Source of the DNA: Nymphalis io
Lineage: Eukaryota; Arthropoda; Insecta; Lepidoptera; Nymphalidae
DNA: 64,000 bases
Direction of reading: 5' to 3'
NCBI RefSeq assembly: GCF_905147045.1
Contig: NC_065910.1
Location: 7,626,001-7,690,000, forward strand
In this document: piece by piece, positions 24,256 through 34,827 of the stretch
How the letters are laid out: the number at the start of each line of letters is the position of its first letter
Numbering within the stretch: position 1 is the stretch's first letter
Made by a program: the position numbers and the translations under genes
The notes under the pieces: model-generated
What the model was told of the DNA's origin: nothing
Seen by the model: the letters and a program-made list of their open reading frames with translations, nothing else
The model's database searches: none

Positions 24256-25524
24256 ATGATGACACTGATCCATTACCTAGAAGATCACTGTCTAATTAAT
24301 GATCGTCAGTACGGGTTTCGACCAAAACGGTCCACAGGTGATCTTCTAGCGTACGTAACACACCTCTGGGGTGAAGCTATCGACAAGCATGGAGAATCGT
24401 TGGCTGTCAGCCTCGATATCTCCAAGGCTTTCGACAGGGTCTGGCACAGAAGTCTTCTCTCCAAGCTACCGGCATATGGTCTGCCTGCTCAGCTATGCAC
24501 CTGGATTGCCAGCTTCCTACACAAGCGTAGCCTTCGTGTTTTAGTAGATGGTTGCGCTTCACAATTCTATGTAGTGAATGCTGGGGTCCCCCAGGGATCT
24601 GTGCTATCCCCCACACTCTTTCTTTTGCATATCAATGATATGCTCTCCCTTGGGAACATACATTGCTATGCAGATGATAGTACAGTGCATGGTGGATACC
24701 ACGGACGCGCAGTGGCTGGGCGGGCGGAAACTGAGGAGAGGCGGGAGAATCTTGTCATTGAACTCGATAGGACGTTAGATCTCATCGCCAAATGGGGCTC
24801 TGATAATCTTGTTGAGTTTAATGCCAAGAAAACACAGGTATGCGCTCTCACGGCGAAAAAGTCAACATTTTCCCCTCTTCCCTCCCTCTGTGGTACTCCG
24901 CTGGTGATGCAAAGCAAAATCGCCATGCTGGGGATTGACGTTCGCTGCGACCTTAGTCCAAGGGATTACATCGAGGCTGTTATAAAAACAGCTTCACGGA
25001 AACTCGGAGTTCTGAACAAGGTGCGGCGCTTTTTCACGCCACAACAACTGTGCCTGCTGTACAAAACACAGGTACGGTCTTGCGTGGAATATTGCTCGCA
25101 CCTTTGGGATGGCTCCGCTAAGTACCTACTTGAGGCCTTGGACCGGTTGCAGCGACGTGCCGTACGCATTATTGGCGACGTAAAGGTCACAAACACCCTT
25201 GAACCTTTACAATTGCGTCGTGAGATAGCAGCACTGAGCGCTTTCTATCGACTGTATCACGGCGAGTGCTCTGAGGAATTATTCTCTCTAATTCCTGCTT
25301 CCCCCTTCCTTCTTAAGTCCACGCGAGCTGGTTCTCGATGTCACCGCCTAACTGTGACATCAATTCCATCGCGAACAAAGAAATTTGGCAACTCCTTTCT
25401 TTGTCGCACTTCCAAAAAATGGAATTCCTTACCAGCTCACGTATTCCCCTCCTCTTACAACCCGGGTTCCTTCAAACGAGGCGTGAAGAGGCATCTTGCG
25501 GGCCGGCAAGGCGAAGGCGGCTAG
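24256..25524 (+). CDS. LINE reverse transcriptase, C-terminal part (Jockey/CR1-like)
   Basis: A 422-residue frame with no stop. RT motif A is LDISKAFDRVW (catalytic D54), motif B is GVPQGSVLSP (G110-P119) and motif C is YADD (Y138-D141, two catalytic aspartates). The C-terminal LDRLQRRAVRIIGD segment is typical of Jockey/CR1-group proteins. The first residue is only the first ATG after the truncation point; a complete protein would extend further upstream with the first RT blocks and an APE-type endonuclease. It would copy element RNA at a nicked target. The intact frame suggests a young insertion. No host promoter or splice context is visible. Confidence 0.85.
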   Translation: MMTLIHYLEDHCLINDRQYGFRPKRSTGDLLAYVTHLWGEAIDKHGESLAVSLDISKAFDRVWHRSLLSKLPAYGLPAQLCTWIASFLHKRSLRVLVDGCASQFYVVNAGVPQGSVLSPTLFLLHINDMLSLGNIHCYADDSTVHGGYHGRAVAGRAETEERRENLVIELDRTLDLIAKWGSDNLVEFNAKKTQVCALTAKKSTFSPLPSLCGTPLVMQSKIAMLGIDVRCDLSPRDYIEAVIKTASRKLGVLNKVRRFFTPQQLCLLYKTQVRSCVEYCSHLWDGSAKYLLEALDRLQRRAVRIIGDVKVTNTLEPLQLRREIAALSAFYRLYHGECSEELFSLIPASPFLLKSTRAGSRCHRLTVTSIPSRTKKFGNSFLCRTSKKWNSLPAHVFPSSYNPGSFKRGVKRHLAGRQGEGG

Positions 25525-25567
25525 TGCAGAACGTTTTTCCCGTCTGTACTGGCCGTCGTCGCGTTTG

Positions 25568-25604
25568 GACTCTACTACCACTTACCATCAGGTGGAGTAG
25601 AGTC
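25568..25604 (+). promoter_or_regulatory. LINE 3' UTR hairpin shared with SINE B
   Basis: GACTCTACT-a-CCAC pairs with GTGGAGTAGAGTC: 13 base pairs, one bulged A, and a 10-nt loop (25582-25591). Its core CCACTTACCATCAGGTGG is also the 3' hairpin of the SINE B copies, for example near 11554-11572. In LINE/SINE pairs a shared 3' stem-loop is usually what the LINE RT recognises; that role is inferred here. Confidence 0.6.
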
Positions 25605-25639
25605 ATTTGCCCTCCCGGCGATATAAAAAAAAAAAAAAA

Positions 25640-27180
25640 CGTACATTTGTAACAGAGCCAGGGAACGCAGATTGTGTAGTGATAAAATTAGATCTTAAGA
25701 ACGCGTTCAACTCAGTGGAAAGGGACGTACTCCTTGTTGAGGTCAGTAGAAACATTCCTTCTCTTTATCCATTTCTTCAACAGGTCTATCAGTTCCCTTC
25801 TAAGCTCTTCTTCGAAAATTCCCTAATACTTTCCCAAGTTGGTGCACAGCAGGGGGATCCGCTTGGACCACTTACTTTCAGCCTTGCAATCCATAAGGCA
25901 ATCTTGTCCTTAAAATCTCCTCTTAATATATGGTACCTAGATGATGGCACTATTGGGGGAAAGCCAGAAGACGTGAGGCAAGATATCCTTACTTTGATTC
26001 CCCTCTTTAAAGACTTAGGGTTAGAGATTAACTCGGATAAGTGCGAGTTTTTTCAATGTGGAGCCGGCCCCTTTAATAAATTCTCCTTTTTCTCTTCCAT
26101 TCTACCTGGCCTCAAGGAGCTGTCTCGTGAAACCTTTAATCTTCTGGGTTCACCTATTTTTCCGGAGGCTGTTCCCGAAGCTATTGAAGTCGGGAGACGT
26201 CTTCTTTTACTTGCTCAGAACCGTCTCACTGGGATCTCTGCGCATGTAGCCTTGGTTCTGTTGAGAATGTGTTTTGCGGTACCAAAGATTACCTATCTTT
26301 TAAGGACGTCTCCTGTCTGGTTGTTCCCTCAAGATATATCTTCCTTTGATAGCTCCTTAAAGTGTACGGTGGAAAGTATTTTGAATGTGTCATTGAATGA
26401 AACTCAGTGGAGCCAAGCCTCTTTGCCTGTACGGTCTGGGGGTCTAGGTGTGCGACGAGTGAGGGATATGTGTCTGCCTGCCTTTCTCGCATCGGCGCAT
26501 GGGGTTGTTAGTCTGGTCTCTAAAATTTTATCGTCCGTTGGAGGCAGGACTATCATACCTTTTGCTGCTGAGGGAGTAGCGAAGTGTGAGACGCTCTTCC
26601 CGAATGCACCCCTTCCTGGATTTCCAGAAAGGCAGCGTTCTTGGGACGATGTGGGGTACAAGTCTGAGCTCGACCGACTTGTCAGTGCGGCTGGGGGAGC
26701 GGATTTGGCCAGACTCAGAGCGGTGCCGAGGACGGAGTCTGGAGCTTGGTTGCAGGCTTCGTCGCTCTGGTTCAGTCGCTCCGATGGCAAGAGACCGGAT
26801 GGCTTGACACTGGTCCCATGGCAAAGGGGAAGAAGTTTGATATGGGATGCTACCTGTGTCAATACCTTCGCGGCCTCTCACCTGGCCCACACAACACGGA
26901 CGGCTGGGGCGGTTGCTGAGAGTGCAGCAGCGAGAAAACGGGAGAAGTATGCCCCCTTTTTAAAAAATTATTTATTTGTGCCACTAGCGGTTGAGACGTC
27001 GGGATGTTGGGGGTCGGATGCCCTCAGTTTAATAAGGGAAATTGGCTGTCGCCTTAGAGAGAGGAGATTTGACAGTCGCTCCGGGTCACACTTGGCACAA
27101 AGGTTGTCCATTGCCATACAACGCGGAAATGCGGCCTGCATTATGGGCAGCTTTGCGTCGGGTGGGAATCGGGAGGGACT

Positions 27181-27184
<4 letters not shown>
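25640..27184 (+). pseudogene. RLE retrotransposon, rest of RT plus restriction-like endonuclease
   Basis: Open frame from the LINE junction to the poly(A). Numbering from an upstream TTG at 25607: RT motif A is KLDLKNAFNSV (D29), motif B is GAQQGDPLGP (79-88), motif C is WYLDDG (Y110-D113). The C-terminal part has RPDG (P397, D398), IWDATC (D414) and KREKY (444-448), matching the PD...D...KxxKY layout of the endonuclease in R2-group elements. No clear CCHC knuckle lies between RT and nuclease. The element end coincides with GREGLF; in this copy there is no stop and the frame runs on into lysines encoded by poly(A), which are not real protein. If intact it would nick target DNA and prime cDNA synthesis. 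Confidence 0.75.

Positions 27185-27255
<71 letters not shown>
27185..27255 (+). repeat. 71-nt poly(A) tail of the RLE element
   Basis: An uninterrupted run of 71 A directly after the last codon of the element. Such long pure tails decay quickly, so this suggests a recent insertion; some length error in assembly is possible. Confidence 0.9.
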
Positions 27256-27257
<2 letters not shown>

Positions 27258-27409
27258 ATTTTGATGGTAACAATAAATCATTTATGTTGTATATTTTTCA
27301 GTATGAATAGTATATAAACTTTTACTACAAGCACACAACATTACAAATCGATCGTATTATAATTGGCAGCGTAATGACTATACCAGAACTCTTAAATTAT
27401 GTAAGTTTT

Positions 27410-27660
27410 GACGGGCCAGTTGGCGTGGTTGGTAGATATTTGCCTTTCACGCCGAAAGCTGTGGGTTCGATTCCCACCCAAGACAGACCTTTGTATGCAT
27501 AAGCATGTCTGTTTCTCCTGAGTCTGGGTGTAATTATCTATATAAGGATTTATTCACATAAAGAAAAGTAGTATATGTAGTTATCAGTTGTCTGGTTTCC
27601 ATAGTACAAGTTCTGCTTAGTTTGGGATCAGATGGCCGTGTGTGAATAATGTCCATGTCC
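27410..27660 (+). repeat. SINE D, full length
   Basis: GACGGGCCAGTTGGCGTGG head with GGTTCGATTCCCACCC (tRNA-like; the CTTTCAC loop resembles tRNA-Glu) to GGCCGTGTGTGAATAATGTC. Starts about 150 bp after the RLE element poly(A). Confidence 0.85.
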
Positions 27661-28118
27661 AAAAAAGTCAATATTGACTTCATTAGTATTACATTTGACA
27701 GTAAAAAGAGAGTCTTTTTTGTCAATTGGTTTAATTCTATGTTCTCATCTCCAGCCTCATGATGATTACCATCATAAAACTCACCTGGTACGGAGGATAA
27801 TATGAATTGAACTTGAGTGGCTTAGCATTATATACTACAATTAACTTAGTTAAGTTTTACTGCATTATTCATTATACCCTTAATTTTATTTAGTACATAT
27901 TAGAAATAATCTGAGTTGTAATTTGGTTAAATAAATAAATAAAAAGATTAGTGGATATGGAGTCTTCCTTACGAGAAAATACGGTGACAGCTATAGACTT
28001 ATTCTATGATACAGACCTCTCAAGAACATTAGCTCGTTTAATAATCTTTCTCATCATTCTCGTTTAATCATCTTTACAGAAAAGGTGCAAAAACCAATGT
28101 CGGGTATTTTTTTAAATT

Positions 28119-28429
28119 GACATGATCTTTGAGCCGAGATGGCCCACTGGTAAGAACGCGTTAATCTTAACCGATGATCGTGGATTCAAACCCGGGCAAG
28201 CACCACTTAATTTTCATGTGCTTAATTTGTGCTTGTAATTCATCTCGTGCTTTACGGTGAACGAAAACATCGTGAGGAAACCTGCATGTGTCTGCAGTAT
28301 ATTCCACGAACCCGCATTGGAGCAGCGTGGTGAATAAGCCCCAAACCTTCTCCACAAAAAGAGGTGAGGTAGCCCTTAGCCCAGCAGTGGAACATTCACA
28401 GGCTGTTACGGACATGACATGAACTTTGA
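28119..28429 (+). repeat. SINE A, full length with target duplication
   Basis: Body 28131-28409: GAGCCGAGATGGCCCACTGG head with A box, GATTCAAACCC B box, ending GGCTGTTAC. Flanked by GACATGATCTTTGA (28119-28132) and GACATGAACTTTGA (28416-28429), 13 of 14 identical. Confidence 0.9.
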
Positions 28430-28773
28430 ATATGTTAAGAAGTTTAGTTGAACAGTATAAGTTACACTGTGCATAAAAGTGGTGCAGGAAGCTTTCCAAA
28501 CTTAGTAAGAATGTTGCGGCCACTTTGTAGCAACTTTAAAATCAAGATCTAACGTCTAGGTATAACATTCTAGGACATTCAAACTTAGACAACTAAGTTG
28601 AAATCTTAATAAAGCGCTCCTGTTTGTAAGCAAAGAATGGTTAACTGTTGGTTGGTTGCAATGTAGGCGTTTATTTATAAATATTATATTACTGTGAACG
28701 TCAGTTTTATTTTTGTTAAATTTGAATTATAAATTATTTTTCCATACATATATCGCATGCATTATCAAATGCT

Positions 28774-29122
28774 ACTTGGTGGCTGGGCCTTATACAAGTC
28801 TGTCTGGGTACCAACCGTTAATCAATTATACAAATAACCAACAATAATTGGAAGTTAGTGAAAATATCAGCCGCACAGTTGGTATAAGAAAAAAGATTGT
28901 TTAATTATGATTTAAATTTTTGAAAATTTAATCAATTCTTTACAGCAATGATATCATATAGTTTTAGGGACATAGTTCCCAAGGTTGGTGGCGCATTGGC
29001 TATGCAAGCGATGGTTGACATTTCTTACAATGCCAGTGTCTAAGGACTTTGGTGACCAATTACCATTAGGTGGCCCATACGCTCGTCCGTCTTCCTATTC
29101 TATAAAAAAAATAGAAAAAAAA
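28774..29122 (+). repeat. SINE B with a 100-bp insertion
   Basis: B head 28774-28827, body resuming near 28938 and B tail 28966-29122 (GTCCGTCTTCCTATTCTATA and A run). The insert 28828-28927 is bounded by TTAATCAATT at 28818-28827 and 28928-28937. Confidence 0.75.
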
Positions 29123-32100
29123 GTAGTTTTCTAAAAAAAAAAAAACACAAAAATTAGTCGTATATTCGTCTTAAAAACAATACTTTTCAGCAGTGAATTT
29201 AATTTATTTCTTTTACAGACGTGAATTTTATATATGCTATGTTTTTTTCACAATAAATTTATGACAAGGTGATTTTCGATCGCTATCAGTGAGGACGTAC
29301 AATCAGCACAAAGGATAGAGCTTACTCTACGTCATTTACTCAACAATTCCGTACTAGTTCTGCCTACTAGCATTGTGTCTGACTGCTAGATTTTACAAAG
29401 AAAACGTTTTATAACAGTTGATATAACTTTGGGGTAATGTCAGCCAAGGAAACTAATCGTTCTATAAATAGTAAAAATAAATAGTTTTGTATATATAAAT
29501 TTTCGTTTATATGGTGATTGCCGTTCCTTCGTCTGGGTGTCATCGAACTGAACTGAGGTGAAAAATTTCAAACTCACCTTGTAAGATTTGATCAAAAAAA
29601 AAATTTACAAACATTGCAAGTTAAATAAAAAGTAAAATTATAGCCAGTATTACTCGGGATAATGTACGGATTATATAGACACTTCATACATCCAAATCTG
29701 ATCAGGAATTTAAAAGTTATGGTGAGATAAAATGACTTACATACATATATACATACAAAAATGTGTAATACATTGTATATAAACATGAGAAGTAGCTTTA
29801 ACCATTTGTCTGGCTCCGCAAAGCCAATAGTGTAAGTTACAAAGTTTACAAATATAAATCAATGTCAAGAAATCATAAAGAGATTAGGCGTTAATTTCAG
29901 TTAATTTGTGATGTTAATTTTAATAAATGAGAAGACGTTTTGCGTCATTCCTTACTAAAAAGATGCAGCGCGTTTCGGAGAAGGATTTGGTATATAATAT
30001 AAACACATAGATTGCTATGCCTCACAGTTTCACCCACTTTTTTTTTTGACAAGCGTTAATTTTATATCAATGATAAGAACCTTGGATTTAGGATTCTTGA
30101 ATTATCAATCATAATTTATAAATTTATTTATAAATAACTTATTATTCTTGAATATAATTAATGTGGTTGTATTTTCGATTGAAAAGTGTAAACACTAAGT
30201 TGACAGTTTGACAGTTCTGATTGTTAGAATAGATACATACACATTTTAATTATTATTACTCGTAGTTATAAAATATAGATTGCTAGAACTTTAAAAACCT
30301 TTTGATATATAAATATGAGGAACAAAATAATAATACCTAAAAACTAATGCACACATGTACGCGAACGCTTATAATAAATAAAATTTAAAGCCCATTGGCT
30401 ATTACAGTAGTTCAGAAGTGAAATAAAATACAAAGTCTTTTAACACTAATGGTCCTTAAATTATTGAAAACCCTTTATATGAATAGCAAGTATCTAATAG
30501 CCAGTTATTAATAGCCATAGAATCAACCCATCAAAGAATTGTTACCACGCCGCAGCACTTGAAACGAATAACCGTACCATTAACGCAAAGCGACGGAACC
30601 GCGCTTCAAACAATAGCTATTTGTTGGCCCAAGTCTGTCCCTCCACAATGTGACTCTTCGTTCGTTCTTTCATAGAGTAGTTATTAAATAGAGATATTAA
30701 ATTATTCGTTTACTTTAATTATGTTGGCCACTATATGAATACAATTTCGGGTCGAAAGGTCGAATTTGAGTGAAACAATTTTTGTAGAACATTTTAGTGA
30801 AACGTTTTTGACGCAAAATGTTTTTCCTATAGTTTTGCTAGTGTTCATTTATTTTAAATAATAGTGTCATTCATTCAAATTAAGTATTTATTTGAAGTGA
30901 TAAAGCTAATCGTAAAACATATCTACTATAAAAGTGTAAATTGAAATAATTTTTACTTATTTATTAATTAGTAAGCATCATCCTAGAACAGAGATGTTCT
31001 TTTTGGTTATTGCTGCTTATCATATTGGTTTAATTTAAATTTATGTAATCGCTTATTTCAAATGCCTACACTATCTAAGAACAATAATCTAATAAACCTT
31101 ATATTACACAATACGATTCGGTAAATAAATTATATGTTATATATTATCATTCTGTTAATGTTTTATATTATCAATCTATATTACAGTGCGAGTCCCACCG
31201 CAAAATTGATTGATTGATTGATGATTGAAGGTTGATGAATTTGATCAATTTCGTCCTATATATACAGGTTTCCCCACGCTGATAAGGAAAAACTTTTCAT
31301 TAAATTTCTCTTATTTTTAAATAATATTGAGCTTTAATTATAATTTATCCATGTTCATACCTAATGACCATTTTATTTTAAAAACATTTCTCGTTATCTC
31401 TCTATTTTTAAGTATTCTGTGATATGCTGCGTCATTCATTCGACTCCCTTAGCGAATATAATTGCACTTTATTAAATAAATTAGCGTGCAAAAAAAAAAC
31501 ATTGAAATTTCAAACAAATAAAAAATTATTCTGAGCAAATTTAATATAAGCGATAGCTTTTTCGTCAGAATTTTTCCATTCATCCGTTTCATATAGAAAC
31601 GATGCACTAAAATTCGACCTTGTAACATCACTCCGAAGCTTTACTAATAATATATTTCGGTATAGAGTGAGAGAAAGGAAGTAAAAAAAAAACAGACACA
31701 TTTAAAGAAATATTAAAAGACCGCGCATTCTGCTGTCGTGTCGGCTGCAAGGCGCGTCTGTATATCAAGAGAGATGAGACAATAGAGTATTGTTGGTCGC
31801 ATTACGATTAAGAGTTATATTGGATCATTCATTTTAAAACTACGCCATTTTGAAATTGCTATCGACCGCTCGTTGTCTCTCTAGGAACAACTGGTGGGTT
31901 TTATATGCATTTGTTTGATGTGGTGTGATGAAGTGATTAAAATTGTACATTTTGATAAGCACTGTGATGCTCTAGTATGTATATAGAAGATCTTAGTCGG
32001 TGTTGCGGGTTCAATTATTAATTTCTAGAAAGGGTTAGTGAATTTTTAGTAGTAGCTTTGTGAAATTGTATAATGAGGTCTCTCGTGTTGTTTTTTTTAA

Positions 32101-32283
32101 ACAATAAGTATATAGCCGAATGCAGCAATAATCTTCAAAACCATTTGGTTAACAAGAAAACGATTTTATCCACCATGGGCTGAGGAATAATAAATGAAAT
32201 TCATGTAGCTATTTACTAAATATATGCCCTAGGACCTTGCATATACGATAAATTTATTTGTTCGTTATTATTTCAGTATATAT
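29123..32283. other. Repeat-poor AT-rich DNA
   Basis: The longest stretch without listed SINEs. Two CpG-richer patches (30540-30660 and 31710-31890) could be regulatory; no exon is supported. A TGATTGATTGAT run lies at about 31206. Confidence 0.4.
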
Positions 32284-32485
32284 ATTATACTAGTAATCGC
32301 CCGCGGCTTCGCCCGCGTCTTAGGAGGACACGGGCGGGTATTAGGTAAATGTAGCTTACATCTGTACTAGAAAAACTTGAACCATCAAGTTTTTCATAAC
32401 AAATTTTATCAAAATAAGTTTAATGGCATAGCCTTAAAAGCATAACAGACGTACAGAGTTACTTTCGTATTTATAATATTAGTTT
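32284..32485 (+). repeat. Dispersed repeat E, most complete copy
   Basis: Begins CTAGTAATCGCCCGCGGCTT and ends AGTTACTTTCGTATTTATAA. The motif CCCGCGGCTTCGCCCGCG is a common start of lepidopteran repeats; the class is not clear. Confidence 0.7.
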
Positions 32486-32544
32486 TAATAAATATCGATT
32501 ACGATATAAACAGCGCGCATTTGAAGTTTTGAGACAGATATATA

Positions 32545-32808
32545 GCTGCACCATTGGTATAGTGGCTATCTTAGTGTAATAAAACTGCAGGCTTCGTTAT
32601 TCTGGGATCAAACCCCGGATCGAACCCCGATAATATATTTGGTATTGTCAAGAAATTCTAGCAGCCCGATGAGAGAAACGTAAAGCTGTTGGTCCTGTGT
32701 CTGATCGCTCTCCGGTCGTGTCAGATTGCCGTCCCGTCGGCTTATGAGGGTGAGCGAATAGAGCGCAATTGGCTAGTCCTTGAGATTTGCCGCCTTGGCT
32801 AAAATTCA
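32545..32808 (+). repeat. SINE C-like, diverged
   Basis: Head GCACCATTGGTATAGTGGCT with GGGATCAAACCCCGG B-box region, then CGTAAAGCTGTTGGTCC and CGGTCGTGTCAGATTGCCG. A related but distinct head. Confidence 0.65.
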
Positions 32809-33197
32809 ATCACGAGGATTTTATTTTTATTTGTGATATAGAAATGGAAATTGATTAATGTAGATGACGTCACAAAATGGTGATATTTTTTTCAACTTAT
32901 TCTAAGAAAGTATTGTGTGAAATTTTCATTTTGAGTTCCTTATCAAAATTGATTATTAAAATATCGCTCTTTATCATACTTAGGTAAATAAAGAGTTTTT
33001 TAGTTTTTTTCAAATAAAGAGAGAATTAGGTAAATGCTTAGGTAAATATAGAAAGAAAAAATATATTTCACTGAAATATCATTGATAGCTTTCGACATCG
33101 CTTTACCACGAAAGTTGATTCATATCTTATGTTTTTTTTTTTTTAATGGAGGAGGTTTTTATAATAACTATTAAAAACTCTGCTATTAAAAAGCCTA

Positions 33198-33345
33198 CCC
33201 CACGACTATGAAAAAGTATCTTCCCATCTTAAGAAGATGTTTAAGAGCTAACTCCACCACGCTGTTCCATCGTCATCATCCAACACATGCAGATTGTCTA
33301 ACGATGTTTACGTTAACTACCGAGCGTGAGATTAATTGAAAGCAC
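33198..33345 (-). repeat. SINE A, strongly diverged fragment
   Basis: CTCCACCACGCTGTTCCAT and CACATGCAG...ACGATGTTTACGTT blocks of SINE A remain. Confidence 0.5.
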
Positions 33346-34009
33346 AAATGAAAAATAATTAAATTTCTGTCACTTCATTGCTTCCTTTTCTATGAAATGT
33401 ATTTTTTTTATATATATTTTAATTTTGTTTTATAGGACTTGTCTAAATGTTGGTCAGAATTTCGGTACTGATGATTTGCTCATGTTTTCAAATCACAGTT
33501 ACTGAAGTTTAGTATATGAATCAATGTGATTCAGTAAAATAAGGCCTTTGTCTGAACTACAAGTCAGTTCGTTTCGCTTCTAGCTTCCTAGTCCGCATTA
33601 GATGCTAAGTTAAAATCATCTGAAACAGAAGGTGGGCCCGGATAGCGAAAGAAGTATTGTGTTGGTTGGTTATAAACAATATTTATTAAACAGGCAACCA
33701 CCCTGTTAAGTTCAACAATAATTATAATCGTTCATTGTAAATACATCGCTATTTATACAAAAGTCTAATCATTTTAATGTTGTTAGTTGTAAAAAAAAAT
33801 CATATCGCGAAATTAAATACATTGAAACAAAATTTATAATCAACATAACTTAAATAAATGTTAGGTTATTCTAAATTATATACGCGTTGGTCGTAGCGTT
33901 GAATTTAACACATCCTCCAAAAAAGAAAATCTTTGAGCTTAGTTTCATTAATTTATGACTTTTGGTTAGGAAAAACAATTGATAGACGATTATACACTTC
34001 TCTATTTAT

Positions 34010-34115
34010 TTAGGTCCCAGGCTATCATAACGTCAAATTTCATTATCATCGGTTCAATAGCTTAGCCGTGAGGTAATAAGTAGACAGAAATCTCATTTAA
34101 AATGTTAGTATATAA
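34010..34115 (+). repeat. Dispersed repeat E, fragment
   Basis: CATAACGTCAAATTTCATTATCATCGG...AATGTTAGTATATAAATAG resembles the 3' end of E. Confidence 0.4.
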
Positions 34116-34222
34116 ATAGCTATATAAATTCATTGATATTTTATATACAGTTTTATTGAAATATGACACGCTTAGATATTAACATCTATTTTGATTTTCT
34201 TAATCAAAACATCAATGTATAC

Positions 34223-34478
34223 AGTAACAGCCTGTTAATGCACCACTGCTCGGCTAAGGCCTCCTCTCCTTTTTGAGGAGAAGGTTTGGAGCTTATTCTA
34301 CCACGCTGCTCCAATGCGGGTTGGTAGAATACACATGTGGCAGAATTTCAATGAAATTAGACACATGCAGGTCTCTTCACGATGTTTTCCTTCATCGTCA
34401 AGCACGAAATGAGTTATAAAAACAAATTGAGCACATGAAAATTCAGTGGTGCTTACCCGGGTTTGAACCCACGATCAC
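34223..34478 (-). repeat. SINE A, head truncated
   Basis: GTAACAGCCTGTTAATGCACC to GAACCCACGATCAC. The tRNA-like A-box part is missing. Confidence 0.85.
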
Positions 34479-34827
34479 AATACATTATTTGATTTTTTTT
34501 TAAATAACATTTGTTTTGTATTCTTTCTTTCTTTCTTTTTGTTTTTACATATGTCATGTTATATACATTTTTAACATAAAATAATGTTGCAATCTTTATT
34601 AATATGATATTCAGAGCTAGAGCATTGCCTAATTTATTTTTCTAAACGTTATCCTTTCTATTCATTTATTTAATGGAACACTATACTGACATTTTAATAA
34701 AAAATAAAAAAAAATATTATCACGCAAAGATATGAATATAATAGAAATAACACTTTTTTTAAATTCTGGCTTAGTTGCACAAAACCACCGCGGGAAGGTG
34801 TGTATGTATTTAGTAAAAAAGAATAAT

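Larger units (their letters stand above)
24254..25638 (+). mobile_element. 5'-truncated Jockey/CR1-type LINE nested in the RLE element
   Basis: This insertion separates two in-frame halves of the host element's RT. Its left edge follows CGT at 24253 and its right edge is an A tract (25625-25638). ACGT flanks both sides (24250-24253 and 25639-25642) as a minimal target duplication; the A run makes its exact length ambiguous. It contains most of an RT ORF, a 3' UTR of about 100 nt with a strong hairpin (25568-25604), and poly(A). The 5' end is missing, with no endonuclease or ORF1. A near-identical, shorter copy lies at 60011-61083 on the minus strand. Confidence 0.85.
23139..27255 (+). mobile_element. 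RLE-type non-LTR retrotransposon, split by a nested LINE
   Basis: GC-rich coding DNA starts abruptly at about 23139 in AT-rich surroundings and runs to a poly(A) tract (27185-27255, 71 A). Element-derived parts are 23139-24253 and 25639-27184; the stretch between is a nested LINE. Read in order, the element encodes a C2H2 zinc finger, a linker, RT, and a C-terminal restriction-like endonuclease. That layout is known from the R2/R4/Dong/Hero/NeSL group of non-LTR elements; I cannot place it in one clade. The 5' boundary is uncertain and the 5' end is probably truncated. A partial copy lies at 49393-49805. Confidence 0.8.

Noticed and set aside
23288..26890. Antisense frames of up to 152 residues over the retrotransposons
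   Set aside because: They overlap well-supported RT and endonuclease coding on the plus strand and carry no motifs; GC-rich coding DNA often leaves such shadows.
27185..27310. Poly-lysine extension of the 567-codon frame
   Set aside because: It is translation of the poly(A) tail and flanking DNA, not part of the protein. The poly-F frame on the other strand has the same origin.
27410..27482. tRNA gene at the SINE D head (and similar heads of A and C)
   Set aside because: A and B boxes are present but the stems are imperfect and each is followed by SINE body sequence repeated elsewhere.
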